This document shows, in pieces, positions 55,210 to 64,000 of a stretch of DNA of 64,000 bases (position 1 is its first letter; every line of letters begins with the position of its first letter). A model generated the notes under the pieces. That model saw only the letters and a program-made list of their open reading frames with translations. It was not told the DNA's origin and ran no database searches. The position numbers were made by a program, and so were the translations under genes. Source of the stretch: Agaribacter marinus (GTDB taxonomy: Bacteria; Pseudomonadota; Gammaproteobacteria; Enterobacterales; Alteromonadaceae); NCBI RefSeq assembly GCF_030160655.1, contig NZ_BSOT01000006.1, forward strand, positions 434,001 through 498,000. Reading direction: 5' to 3'.

Positions 55210-56868
55210 ATGAGGCGATTTATTTCTGTGTTGTTCTGCTGTTTAGTGTCTTGGTATGCCATCGCAGATGACGATGTAAATACAAAAGATTCAACAGCCG
55301 CATCGAGTAGCATAGATAGTGAACTTATTGAATTAGTCAATCAATTACCCAACACCAAATTGAACAAAATGCAGCCCTTGGTTGAAAACATTGCTGCGAT
55401 AAAAAGTCACAAGACACGAGAGGTTTTGCAAATACTACTGGCAGGTGATTTATATTACCTTAAATCAGATAAAACGCTTGTGAATGCCCAAAAACAAAAT
55501 GATGGGAATTACCAATTAACAAATATTCTAACTGACGAGGCCTTAGCGCCAGTTAAAAAACGGGCTATTCGAAAAATCAGATCTAATAACCGTTTACGAA
55601 GCGCTATTCGCTCGTTTATTGCCAAAATTGACCTGACAGACGATGATAAATCAACTCGTTACGGCGCCGTAGAGCAACTACTTGAAAAGCCCTCACAAGA
55701 AACACTAGATACCATGCGGTCATTGTTACCTTTGGAAAAAGATGCCGATGTCGCTAATCTAATGCAGACGGTGTTGCTAATTGAACAGCTAAAGCATGGC
55801 AAGATTGATGAGCAGTTGTCTGCGGTCGCTGGCTTAAAATCGAGTCTGGAGCCTGTTGTATTAAATACTCTGAGTGCCTTAAGTGAGGAATTGTCGGCAT
55901 CAGAAAAAACGCAAGAACAAGAACAACTGCTTACTGCCATGTCTAAAGCAATTGCTACGATTGAAAGTAAGCGCAGCAATTACAAATTTATTGAGAATGT
56001 CTTTTTTGGCTTGAGTCTAGGCTCAGTGCTTTTGCTTGCTGCCATTGGTTTAGCGATTACGTTTGGCGTGATGGGTGTCATCAATATGGCGCATGGCGAA
56101 ATGATCATGTTGGGCGCTTATACTACCTATGTTGTCCAGTTAGTTTTTCCTAATTTAATTGAATATTCTTTGTTGATAGCGGTGCCTGCGGCATTTGTTG
56201 TCACAGGCCTCGTTGGTATTTTAATTGAGCGCGGGGTTATACGCTTCTTGAAAGGTCGTCCGCTGGAAACCTTATTGGCCACCTTTGGTATTTCTTTAAT
56301 CTTGCAGCAGTTGGTCCGAACAGTTTTTTCTCCGCTTAATCGACAAGTTCAGTCACCTGAATGGATGACAGGATCATGGCAGATTAACCCGGTATTTTCA
56401 CTTACCTTCAATCGTCTATACATCATTTTGTTTGCAATTATGGTCTTTTTTACCTTACTAATGATTCTAAAAAAATCCTCTTTAGGTTTGCATGTAAGAG
56501 CGGTTTCGCAAAATCGGGAAATGGCTAAAGCGCTAAGTATTAAAAGTGATTGGGTTGACGCGATTACATTTGGGCTTGGTTCCGGTATTGCTGGGATTGC
56601 AGGCGTGGTATTGAGTCAATTGACAAATGTAGGGCCTAACCTTGGGCAAGCGTATATTATTGATTCATTCCTAGTCGTGGTATTTGGTGGCGTAGGGAAT
56701 TTGTGGGGCACGTTAGTGGCGGCAATGTCGCTTGGTTCAATAAATAAATTCCTCGAACCAATTACCGGCTCTGTGCTCGCCAACATCATAGTCCTCGTTG
56801 GCTTGGTACTATTTATTCAGAAACGCCCGAAAGGATTGTTTCCTCAAAAAGGCAGAGCGGTAGATTAA
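55210..56868 (+). CDS. urtB: Urea ABC transporter permease UrtB
   Basis: About 552 aa, with a signal-like N-terminus, a periplasmic helical domain (about 30-255) and a LivH-type membrane domain (about 260-550, with GVMGVINMAHGEMIMLGAY and SVLLLAAIGLAITFG). The N-terminal extension is characteristic of UrtB. The ATG at 55210 follows AAAGGAAAAC; an in-frame TTG at 55177 is less likely. Its stop overlaps the urtC ATG by one base. Confidence 0.94.
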   Translation: MRRFISVLFCCLVSWYAIADDDVNTKDSTAASSSIDSELIELVNQLPNTKLNKMQPLVENIAAIKSHKTREVLQILLAGDLYYLKSDKTLVNAQKQNDGNYQLTNILTDEALAPVKKRAIRKIRSNNRLRSAIRSFIAKIDLTDDDKSTRYGAVEQLLEKPSQETLDTMRSLLPLEKDADVANLMQTVLLIEQLKHGKIDEQLSAVAGLKSSLEPVVLNTLSALSEELSASEKTQEQEQLLTAMSKAIATIESKRSNYKFIENVFFGLSLGSVLLLAAIGLAITFGVMGVINMAHGEMIMLGAYTTYVVQLVFPNLIEYSLLIAVPAAFVVTGLVGILIERGVIRFLKGRPLETLLATFGISLILQQLVRTVFSPLNRQVQSPEWMTGSWQINPVFSLTFNRLYIILFAIMVFFTLLMILKKSSLGLHVRAVSQNREMAKALSIKSDWVDAITFGLGSGIAGIAGVVLSQLTNVGPNLGQAYIIDSFLVVVFGGVGNLWGTLVAAMSLGSINKFLEPITGSVLANIIVLVGLVLFIQKRPKGLFPQKGRAVD

Positions 56869-58070
56869 TGAATATGAAAACGACGCATACCTTTGTTGAA
56901 ATAATTCGAAAAATGAGCCATTTACATATTGTGGTTGGCACTTTATTCGTTGCCACCATTTATGTGAGTTTTTGCAACTTGGCGTTTGCCGAGTCAAGCT
57001 TTTTGCATGTATCTGACTACACCGTGAGCCTATTTGGTAAGTATTTGTGTTATGCCTTGCTCGCGTTAGCGGTGGACTTAGTTTGGGGCTATTGTGGAAT
57101 TTTGAGTCTAGGTCATGGTGCCTTTTTTGGTTTAGGTGGCTACGCCATGGGCATGTACCTCATGCGTCAAATTGGCGACCGAGGAGTGTACGGCAACGCA
57201 GAATTACCAGATTTTATGGTTTTCTTGAATTGGACAGAGTTGCCTTGGTATTGGGCTGGCTCTTCTAGTTTTCTGTGGATGGTACTCATGGTATTTGTGG
57301 CGCCAGGAATACTCGCTTTCGTCTTCGGTATGTTGGCGTTCAGATCGCGTGTAAGCGGTGTATATCTCTCCATCATGACGCAGGCAATGACCTATGCGTT
57401 GATGTTGGCGTTTTTCCGCAACGAAATGGGCTTTGGTGGCAACAATGGCCTCACGGATTTTAAAGAAATAGCCGGTTTTTCATTGCAAGACCCGCACACT
57501 AAATTAGGCCTTTTTGTTGTTACTGCGATTGCACTTGCCATTGCTTATTGGGTAAGTAACTACATTGTTAAATCAAAATTGGGGGCGATAATTACGGCAA
57601 CGCGCGACGCTGAAAGCCGTGTGCGGTTTGTTGGGTACAAGCCCGAATATTACAAAGTCTGGATTTTTGTTGTCTCGGCAATGATCGCGGGTGTGGCTGG
57701 CGCATTATATGTACCGCAGGTCGGTATTATTAACCCGGGTGAGTTTTCACCGCTAAACTCGATTGAAATTGTGGTGTGGGTGGCAATTGGTGGTCGCTAT
57801 ACCCTATATGGGGCGATTATTGGTGCTATTTTGGTGAGTTATGCTAAAACACGATTTACCGCAATTATGCCAGAGGCTTGGTTGTTTGCCTTAGGCGGAT
57901 TGTTTGTCCTAGTTACCTTGCTTTTCCCTAAAGGGATTGCCGGTGCGTTGCCAGGTGTTGCAAGACGTTTTGGTCTCGATGCCAACACCAACGACAACAA
58001 AACCAATAAAAATAATGCACAAAGCGAAGAGCAAGGTACATTGAAAGCGCCACGCGCAGGGGGACAATGA
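56868..58070 (+). CDS. urtC: Urea ABC transporter permease UrtC
   Basis: The 400-aa LivM-type permease has about ten hydrophobic segments and the motifs LAVDLVWGYCGILSLGHGAF, FRNEMGFGGNNGLTDF and PGEFSPLNSIEIVVWVAIGG. A polar Asn/Lys-rich tail ends it. It pairs with UrtB in the inner membrane and overlaps the urtD start by 4 bases. Confidence 0.95.
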   Translation: MNMKTTHTFVEIIRKMSHLHIVVGTLFVATIYVSFCNLAFAESSFLHVSDYTVSLFGKYLCYALLALAVDLVWGYCGILSLGHGAFFGLGGYAMGMYLMRQIGDRGVYGNAELPDFMVFLNWTELPWYWAGSSSFLWMVLMVFVAPGILAFVFGMLAFRSRVSGVYLSIMTQAMTYALMLAFFRNEMGFGGNNGLTDFKEIAGFSLQDPHTKLGLFVVTAIALAIAYWVSNYIVKSKLGAIITATRDAESRVRFVGYKPEYYKVWIFVVSAMIAGVAGALYVPQVGIINPGEFSPLNSIEIVVWVAIGGRYTLYGAIIGAILVSYAKTRFTAIMPEAWLFALGGLFVLVTLLFPKGIAGALPGVARRFGLDANTNDNKTNKNNAQSEEQGTLKAPRAGGQ

Positions 58071-58963
58071 TGATCGTTGATAAAGCTGGCACCCCCATAA
58101 CCGCCACTGACAATGTACAGCCGGATACGCGTCATGGCGTCATTTTATACGTCGAAGACGTGAGCGTAAGTTTTGACGGATTTAAAGCCCTAAATGACTT
58201 AAACCTTTATATCAATGACGGTGAGCTACGCTGCTTAATCGGCGCAAATGGTGCAGGTAAGACGACATTGATGGATGTTATCACCGGTAAAATTCGTCCA
58301 GACACGGGTAAAGTAAATTTTGGGCAACAAGTCGATCTTTTACAGTTAGATGAGTCTGAAATAGCGAGAGTGGGGATTGGTCGTAAATTTCAAAAACCGA
58401 CGGTGTTTGAAGCACTTTCGGTGTACAAAAATATTGAACTTAGTTTAGCTGGCGACAAAGGCATTTGGACCTCGTTGTTTGGCAAGTTAACGGGTGAACA
58501 GCGAGACCGTATTGACGAAATATTGCGGACTATCGGCTTAACCAACGAAGCATTTTATATGGCCGAAAGGTTGTCTCATGGTCAGAAACAATGGCTTGAA
58601 ATAGGTATGTTGCTAGCAGCAGAGCCGCGCGTATTGTTGGTTGATGAGCCGGTGGCAGGCATGACAGGCCAAGAAACCGAAAGAACCGCTGAGCTATTAA
58701 CGTCTTTAGCGGGTGAGCATTCTGTCGTCGTTGTTGAGCATGACATGGCATTTGTACGCTCAATTGCGCGCACGGTCACGGTGTTACACCAAGGAAGTGT
58801 GCTTGCCGAGGGGAGTATGTCAGAAGTGCAATCTAATCCCGAGGTTATTAAAGTGTACCTTGGTGAGGATAGTGGTGAAGATAGTGGTGACGACAACAGC
58901 GAAGGCTACCCATCAGAAAGTGGTGAAGAATACATTGAAGCCTCAAGCAGTAAGGAAGGTTAA
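58067..58963 (+). CDS. urtD: Urea ABC transporter ATPase UrtD, with acidic tail
   Basis: The 298-aa LivG-type ATPase has Walker A GANGAGKTT, signature LSHGQKQWLEIGMLL and Walker B VLLVDEPVAGMTG. After the normal end (VIKVYLGE) it has about 35 extra residues rich in Asp, Glu and Ser with repeated GEDSG units, unusual for UrtD. Its stop abuts the urtE ATG. Confidence 0.94.
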   Translation: MMIVDKAGTPITATDNVQPDTRHGVILYVEDVSVSFDGFKALNDLNLYINDGELRCLIGANGAGKTTLMDVITGKIRPDTGKVNFGQQVDLLQLDESEIARVGIGRKFQKPTVFEALSVYKNIELSLAGDKGIWTSLFGKLTGEQRDRIDEILRTIGLTNEAFYMAERLSHGQKQWLEIGMLLAAEPRVLLVDEPVAGMTGQETERTAELLTSLAGEHSVVVVEHDMAFVRSIARTVTVLHQGSVLAEGSMSEVQSNPEVIKVYLGEDSGEDSGDDNSEGYPSESGEEYIEASSSKEG

Positions 58964-59659
58964 ATGATTGAACTAGCTAAGGTAAATCAAAAATACGGCG
59001 GTACTCAGATTCTTTGGGATCTTAATTTAAACGTAAAGAAAGGCTCTCGTACCTGTATTATGGGGCGAAACGGGGTCGGTAAAACAACTTTACTTAAAGT
59101 TATCATGGGTATACTGCCGATCGCCGAAGGGACATTAACGATTAACGGCGTTGATATGGTAAAAAAGTCAGTGGAATCGCGTCCTGATATTGGCGTAGGT
59201 TATGTGCCCCAAGGTAGGCATATATTTGGTCAGCTTACCGTAGAAGAAAACCTTAAAATTAGTTTGAATTGCGCGCGCCAGAAAAGTAAGTTAATACCAG
59301 AACATATTTATGAGTTGTTTCCTGTATTAAAAGAAATGCTGCAACGCCGCGGTGGTGATTTATCGGGTGGGCAACAGCAGCAGTTAGCGATCGCACGTGC
59401 ATTGGTGTTAAATCCAGAGATACTTATTTTGGATGAGCCTAATGAAGGTATTCAGCCAAATATCGTGCAACTCATTCGGGATGTCTTACTTAAACTCAAT
59501 CGCGAACAAGGGATTACTATTGTGCTAGTTGAACAAAAGCTACCTTTTGCTCGCGCTGTCGGTGAAGAATTTGTACTAATGGAAAAAGGACATGTGATGT
59601 CAAGTGGCCTAATGGCTGATTTAAATGATGACCTAGTGAGCCAGTACCTAGCCGTTTAA
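58964..59659 (+). CDS. urtE: Urea ABC transporter ATPase UrtE
   Basis: The 231-aa LivF-type ATPase has GRNGVGKTTLLK, signature LSGGQQQQLAIARAL and Walker B LILDEPNEGIQPNIV. It works with UrtD as the energy pair of the urea importer. The start directly follows the urtD stop, and ureD begins two bases after its end, so transport and urease genes form one unit. Confidence 0.95.
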   Translation: MIELAKVNQKYGGTQILWDLNLNVKKGSRTCIMGRNGVGKTTLLKVIMGILPIAEGTLTINGVDMVKKSVESRPDIGVGYVPQGRHIFGQLTVEENLKISLNCARQKSKLIPEHIYELFPVLKEMLQRRGGDLSGGQQQQLAIARALVLNPEILILDEPNEGIQPNIVQLIRDVLLKLNREQGITIVLVEQKLPFARAVGEEFVLMEKGHVMSSGLMADLNDDLVSQYLAV

Positions 59660-59660
59660 T

Positions 59661-60548
59661 ATGAATCTTGCGCAAGAGAACTTGAAAAATGCATGGCAAG
59701 CATCTTTATATTTAAGGTTTGGTGATACTGCCGTAGGTACGCAACTACTAAACACCAAGCGGCATGGCCCACTCAACGTGCAGCGAGCGTTTTTTCCAGA
59801 AGGAAAAGACTGTGCTCACGTATACCTTTTGCATCCTCCTGCTGGCATTGTTTCAGGTGATGAACTCCGCATTTCCATCGACGTGCTTGAAGGAGCTCAT
59901 GCACTTATTACTACCCCGGGCGCAAATCGTTTTTACCGGGCGCGAGAAGACATTTCTATTGGTGATTCGAAACAGTATCAACACGTCGAATTTAGACTAG
60001 CCAAAGACGCTAAATGTGAGAACTTTCCTTTAGAAACCATCGTTTACGATGGTGCTGACGGCGTTAATGAAGTGGATATCTACTTACATAAGAACGCATC
60101 GTATCTGGGCTGGGATATCACCTGTTTGGGTTTGCCCTCTTCAACACAGCCTTTTAAAAGTGGCAGCTTCACGCAACTTAATCGTGTGTTTTGTGATGAT
60201 GAATTAATTTTTCATGATCGTATTGCTGTACACCCAAATAATGATATTTTTAATCATGTTGCTGGGCTTAACGCAAAACATGTGTTTGCGACGTTTTTAG
60301 CGCATGTGCCCTTGGATTCAGATCAAAAAAGCGCGTTAGAACAGTCGATTGATAGTCTTCGTGCAGTAGTAAGTGAGAATGACGCTGAAGGTAAAGTGAG
60401 CATTACAAAAATACGAGGGCTACTTGTGATGCGTTATCTTGGCGATAATGCTGAGGAATGCAAAGCGCTTTTTACTGAGTTATGGCAAATTTTGCGTCCA
60501 ATAGTCATGCAAAAAACGGCAGTAAACCCCCGTATTTGGTACACATAA
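59661..60548 (+). CDS. ureD: Urease accessory protein UreD
   Basis: The 295-aa scaffold protein binds apo-urease and helps load nickel with UreF and UreG. The family pattern is clear: LRFGDTAVGTQLLNTKRHGP, VYLLHPPAGIVSGDEL and TTPGANRFYRA. It starts two bases after urtE. Confidence 0.95.
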   Translation: MNLAQENLKNAWQASLYLRFGDTAVGTQLLNTKRHGPLNVQRAFFPEGKDCAHVYLLHPPAGIVSGDELRISIDVLEGAHALITTPGANRFYRAREDISIGDSKQYQHVEFRLAKDAKCENFPLETIVYDGADGVNEVDIYLHKNASYLGWDITCLGLPSSTQPFKSGSFTQLNRVFCDDELIFHDRIAVHPNNDIFNHVAGLNAKHVFATFLAHVPLDSDQKSALEQSIDSLRAVVSENDAEGKVSITKIRGLLVMRYLGDNAEECKALFTELWQILRPIVMQKTAVNPRIWYT

Positions 60549-60598
60549 TATGAGGGGGTGTAGATGGCACCTTTATTGAAAATAGAGCAGAGAATTGT

Positions 60599-60901
60599 AT
60601 GGATTTGCTACCAAGAGAAAAAGATAAATTACTAATATTTACCGCGGCATTATTAGCTGAACGTCGTCTTAATAGAGGGTTAAAGCTTAATTACCCTGAA
60701 GCGATGGCATACATTTCAATGGAAATAATTGAAGGTGCCAGAGACGGTAAAACGGTCGCGGAGTTAATGGATTACGGCCGTACATTATTGGGTCGTGATC
60801 AAGTGATGGAAGGTATTTCCGAGTTGATACCTGAAGTGCAAGTAGAGGCGACGTTTCCGGACGGTACCAAACTAGTTACTGTGCACAACCCCATTGTTTG
60901 A
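60599..60901 (+). CDS. ureA: Urease gamma subunit UreA
   Basis: A 100-aa protein of standard size with [38 protein letters not shown] and [14 protein letters not shown]. It forms the (UreABC)3 enzyme with UreB and UreC. It lies 50 bases after ureD. Confidence 0.97.
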   Translation: MDLLPREKDKLLIFTAALLAERRLNRGLKLNYPEAMAYISMEIIEGARDGKTVAELMDYGRTLLGRDQVMEGISELIPEVQVEATFPDGTKLVTVHNPIV

Positions 60902-60942
60902 CAGCCATTATATTAGGCTGTTTGTTATAACGGAGAATAAAC

Positions 60943-61251
60943 ATGTTGATCCCCGGTGAAATTAAGACAGATGCTGGCGAGCACGAACTCAATCAAGGCC
61001 GCGAAAAAACGAATGTCGTTGTTGCCAACACGGGTGACAGACCAATACAAGTCGGTTCTCACTATCATTTTTACGAAGTGAATGCCGCGCTTTCTTTTGA
61101 GCGCGAAAAAACTAAGGGTTTCCGATTAGATATTACCTCGGGCACAGCAGTGCGTTTTGAACCGGGGCAAACGCGAGAAGTAACCTTGGTGGCATATCAA
61201 GGGAAACGCAGAGTATTTGGTTTTCGTGGTGATATACAGGGAGATTTGTAG
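60943..61251 (+). CDS. ureB: Urease beta subunit UreB
   Basis: A 102-aa protein of standard size with [36 protein letters not shown] and [20 protein letters not shown] precedes the ATG. Its stop abuts the ureC ATG. Confidence 0.97.
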   Translation: MLIPGEIKTDAGEHELNQGREKTNVVVANTGDRPIQVGSHYHFYEVNAALSFEREKTKGFRLDITSGTAVRFEPGQTREVTLVAYQGKRRVFGFRGDIQGDL

Positions 61252-62955
61252 ATGGCGACTATAGATAAGCACGCTTATGCGCATATGTTCGGTCCAACGG
61301 TGGGTGACCGCGTGCGGCTGGCAGATACCGATTTATGGTTAGAGGTTGAAAAAGACTTCACTACTTACGGCGAAGAAGTAAAGTTTGGTGGAGGTAAGGT
61401 CATCCGAGACGGCATGGGACAGAGCCAAGCATCATGCAAAGATACCGTTGATTTGGTGATTACAAATGCCTTGATACTCGATCATTGGGGCATTGTGAAA
61501 GCAGATGTCGGTGTAAAGGACGGCCGCATTGCGATTATTGGCAAGGCCGGAAACCCCGATGTGCAAGACAACATTGATATTGAAGTTGGCCCTGGGACTG
61601 AAGTTATTGCAGGCGAGGGGCAAATTTTGACGGCCGGCGGTATAGATGCGCATATCCACTTTATTTGCCCTCAGCAAATTGATGAAGCGTTGATGTCTGG
61701 TGTGACGACAATGATTGGCGGAGGGACTGGCCCTGCAACGGGTACTAATGCGACTACATGTACACCGGGTCCGTGGAATATCCATAAAATGTTGCAAGCG
61801 ACCAATGATTTCCCGATGAACTTTGGCTTTTTAGGGAAAGGTAACGCCAGTTTACCGTTGGCACTAGAAGAGCAAATTGAAGCGGGAGTTTGTGGTCTCA
61901 AACTCCATGAGGATTGGGGAACAACGCCTGCCGCTATTGATAATTGTCTATCGGTAGCAGAGCGTTATGATGTGCAAATTGCTATTCATACTGATACCTT
62001 GAATGAATCTGGTTTTGTGGAAGACACCCTAGGTGCATTTAAAGGGCGGACTATTCATACTTATCATACTGAGGGGGCTGGTGGCGGCCACTCGCCAGAT
62101 ATCATTCGCGCGTGTGGTGAAGACAATGTATTACCTTCATCAACCAATCCTACGCGTCCTTATACTATTAATACGGTTGATGAGCATTTGGACATGCTCA
62201 TGGTGTGTCACCACTTAGATCCATCTATCCCAGAAGATATCGCCTTTGCGGACTCCCGAATTCGTAAAGAGAGCATCGCCGCAGAAGACATTATGCATGA
62301 CTTAGGGGCTATCAGCATGATTGCCTCTGATTCTCAGGCCATGGGACGCGTGGGAGAGATGATCACGCGGACATGGCAAACCGCCCATAAAATGAAACAA
62401 CAGCGCGGGCCGCTTGCACCAGACACTGAACGCAACGACAACTTTAGACTAAAGCGCTACATTGCTAAATACACGATAAACCCTGCCATTAGTCATGGTA
62501 TCAGCCATGAAGTGGGCTCGATTGAAGTCGGTAAATTAGCGGATTTAGTCTTGTGGAAACCTGCATTTTTTGGCATTAAACCGTCGATGATTATTAAATC
62601 AGGCTTTATTGCGGCGGCGCCGATGGGTGATGCAAATGCGTCTATTCCGACACCGCAGCCCGTTTACTATCGGCCGATGTTTGGGTCTTACGGCAGTGCT
62701 GCAGCGAATACGTCAATGACCTTTATGTCGCAGGCCTCGGTGAATGCGGGTGTGCCTGCCGATATCGGCATGACAAGAATGGTGGGAATATGCAAGAACA
62801 CGCGCAATATTGGTAAGAAAGATATGATACACAATGCGTGGACGCCTAAAGTAGAGGTAGATCCGCAAACCTATGAAGTGCGTGCAAACGGCGAGCTATT
62901 GCGCTGTGAACCGGCGACATCTTTGCCCCTAGCACAACGTTATACTCTTTTTTAG
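61252..62955 (+). CDS. ureC: Urease alpha (catalytic) subunit UreC
   Basis: The 567-aa catalytic subunit hydrolyses urea to ammonia and carbamate at a dinickel centre. The His pair in [12 protein letters not shown], the carbamylated Lys in [20 protein letters not shown], the HTEGAGGGH site, the flap MVCHHL and the Asp in ASDSQAMGR are all present, so the enzyme should be active. A 122-base gap with two small stem-loops follows before ureE. Confidence 0.98.
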   Translation: MATIDKHAYAHMFGPTVGDRVRLADTDLWLEVEKDFTTYGEEVKFGGGKVIRDGMGQSQASCKDTVDLVITNALILDHWGIVKADVGVKDGRIAIIGKAGNPDVQDNIDIEVGPGTEVIAGEGQILTAGGIDAHIHFICPQQIDEALMSGVTTMIGGGTGPATGTNATTCTPGPWNIHKMLQATNDFPMNFGFLGKGNASLPLALEEQIEAGVCGLKLHEDWGTTPAAIDNCLSVAERYDVQIAIHTDTLNESGFVEDTLGAFKGRTIHTYHTEGAGGGHSPDIIRACGEDNVLPSSTNPTRPYTINTVDEHLDMLMVCHHLDPSIPEDIAFADSRIRKESIAAEDIMHDLGAISMIASDSQAMGRVGEMITRTWQTAHKMKQQRGPLAPDTERNDNFRLKRYIAKYTINPAISHGISHEVGSIEVGKLADLVLWKPAFFGIKPSMIIKSGFIAAAPMGDANASIPTPQPVYYRPMFGSYGSAAANTSMTFMSQASVNAGVPADIGMTRMVGICKNTRNIGKKDMIHNAWTPKVEVDPQTYEVRANGELLRCEPATSLPLAQRYTLF

Positions 62956-63077
62956 TCGCACTCCTATAAATAGGGAGAGTAGTTAGTTGCTATTGTTATT
63001 GTCGAGCAATAGCGTCGACTTTAGCAAGGACATTTAACGTGTATTTGTAACAATGAAAAACGTAATTGGAGTAATAA

Positions 63078-63536
63078 ATGCTTAAAGCATATGAGCGCTA
63101 TGATCACACACATGATCCTATCGCTGATACCATTACACTGGATCATGATACGCGCAAGAAAGCGCGGATTAAGGGGACGACTGACAGTGGTCAAAGCATT
63201 GGTATTTTTATGGAACGCGGTCACCCCTTGCTTGTGGGCGAAATACTTAAGACTGAGTGCGGCAAACAAATACAAGTGATTGGTGCTGAAGAACCGGTGA
63301 GTACTGCGAGTACAGACAATTGGTTAACATTTGCAAAGGCTTGTTACCATTTGGGAAATCGACATACGGTGTTGCAAGTGGGTGAATTGTGGCTACGTTA
63401 CAAGCCTGATCATGTACTCGATGAATTGGTCGAAATGTTTGGTTTATGTGTTGATGCATCGCCCGCCGTATTCGAACCTGAAAATGGCGCGTATGGTAAG
63501 AGCGCGCATGCACATACGCATTCCCACGAACACTAA
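63078..63536 (+). CDS. ureE: Urease nickel metallochaperone UreE
   Basis: The 152-aa protein has the UreE N-terminal and metal-binding domains (LGNRHTVLQVGELWLRYKPD, with the dimer-interface His) and a short His-rich tail (HAHTHSHEH) that binds nickel. It hands nickel to the UreDFG complex. ureF starts 8 bases after its stop. Confidence 0.95.
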   Translation: MLKAYERYDHTHDPIADTITLDHDTRKKARIKGTTDSGQSIGIFMERGHPLLVGEILKTECGKQIQVIGAEEPVSTASTDNWLTFAKACYHLGNRHTVLQVGELWLRYKPDHVLDELVEMFGLCVDASPAVFEPENGAYGKSAHAHTHSHEH

Positions 63537-63543
63537 TACTATC

Positions 63544-64000
63544 ATGCAAGTAAATCCCATGAATATCAATCGCTTACTTCAGCTTTGTAGTGCGAATCTG
63601 CCCGTGGGTGGATTCTCGTTTTCACAAGGTTTAGAGTTTGCGATTGAAAACGGCTGGATTAAAAATCAGGCAGAAACCGCCAGTTGGGTAACATTGAATA
63701 TGCGTGAATCAGTTGTAAGGACTGATGTCGCCATACTTAAGCGTTTGTATATGGCCATAGAAAAACACGATCTGAGCCAATTGCTTTACTGGAATCAACA
63801 TCTGCTTGCATGCAGAGAAAGCAATGAACTTTTACTAGCAGATACAGCGATGGGAAAAGCGCTAGTGCGTTTATTAAATCAATTGGATGCGATTGATACA
63901 AGGCCCTACGAGGTGCTTTTTGCACAAGCGGATATCAGTTTTGTAAGTGCATTCACTGTCGCAGCGTATTTGTTTGAAATCGATTTACTTCAAGCACAAA
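63544..64000 (+). CDS. ureF: Urease accessory protein UreF (partial, runs off the window)
   Basis: The frame from ATG 63544 is open to the window end (152 codons). The N-terminus NRLLQLCSANLPVGGFSFSQ and the following GLEFAIENGWI match UreF. It regulates the GTPase UreG in nickel insertion. The 3' end and the expected ureG lie outside the window. Confidence 0.93.
   Translation, partial: MQVNPMNINRLLQLCSANLPVGGFSFSQGLEFAIENGWIKNQAETASWVTLNMRESVVRTDVAILKRLYMAIEKHDLSQLLYWNQHLLACRESNELLLADTAMGKALVRLLNQLDAIDTRPYEVLFAQADISFVSAFTVAAYLFEIDLLQAQ

Noticed and set aside
62970-63020. Terminator between ureC and ureE
   Set aside because: Two small stem-loops (ACTCC../GGGAGAGT and GCTATTG/CAATAGC) lack a following T-run; transcription probably continues into ureEF.
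1-64000. CRISPR arrays, tRNA and rRNA genes
   Set aside because: No regularly spaced repeats, no tRNA cloverleaf with a GTTCRANNC arm and no rRNA sequence were recognised by eye on either strand; a dedicated tRNA scan would be decisive.

Overview
The window looks like chromosome of a marine gammaproteobacterium, most likely an Alteromonadaceae-type organism (Alteromonas/Glaciecola/Paraglaciecola relatives). This is an inference from the moderately AT-rich composition, the gammaproteobacterial style of the Cob/Btu, OpgGH and Urt/Ure proteins, and the many TonB/porin and BvgS-like signalling genes. No rRNA or tRNA gene is visible to fix the taxonomy.

Layout. (1) 0.2-3.7 kb, minus: a very large lipoprotein that fuses a ThuA-like domain, a PQQ-type sugar-dehydrogenase propeller, a PKD domain and a c-type cytochrome. 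(2) 4-14.9 kb, plus: a vitamin B12 block. One cobalamin riboswitch precedes btuD-btuC-cobT-cobS-cobU-cobC-cobQ-cobO-btuF, and a second precedes the outer-membrane receptor btuB, which ends in a strong terminator. Together these genes take up cobalamins/cobinamide, adenosylate them and build the nucleotide loop; no cbiB/cobD is seen here. (3) 15-20.3 kb: an HD-GYP response regulator followed at once by a BvgS-like hybrid kinase with three periplasmic solute-binding modules. (4) 20.6-24.3 kb: a two-gene unit made of a single-chain fusion of the T6SS sheath proteins TssB and TssC and a KAP-type P-loop NTPase with a pentapeptide-repeat tail. No other T6SS gene is present in the window. This is the strongest candidate for an undescribed system. 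(5) 24.4-33.5 kb: housekeeping and accessory metabolism (esterase, MtnK-like kinase, RhlE-like helicase, class V aminotransferase, opgGH osmoregulated glucan genes, TetR/GFA pair with a 14-bp-arm palindromic operator).

(6) 34.1-44.9 kb: an AT-rich accessory island. It holds a tyrosine-recombinase-like gene with altered catalytic histidines, a RelE/HigB-type toxin and XRE antitoxin, a tightly packed plus-strand operon of about ten small unknown proteins (several membrane proteins, one PEP-CTERM protein), an inverted truncated duplicate of the PEP-CTERM gene cut next to a 71-bp element with 12-bp inverted ends, an IS3-family element whose transposase has lost a catalytic Asp, gene fragments on both sides of it, and an IS5-family (IS427-like) element with a TA duplication.

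(7) 44.9-48.1 kb, minus: alpha/beta hydrolase, Tat-exported Gfo/Idh/MocA oxidoreductase and an unknown 368-aa protein. (8) 48.2-64 kb: a urea acquisition and hydrolysis locus. A LuxR-type response regulator and a hybrid kinase whose sensor is an NCS1-permease-like domain lie divergent to porin-urtABCDE-ureDABCEF; ureF runs off the right end. The intergenic region between the two arms carries three copies of an AATATGYGYAA box that could be the regulator's binding sites. The locus would bring urea across both membranes and split it to ammonia and CO2 under control of a transporter-like sensor.
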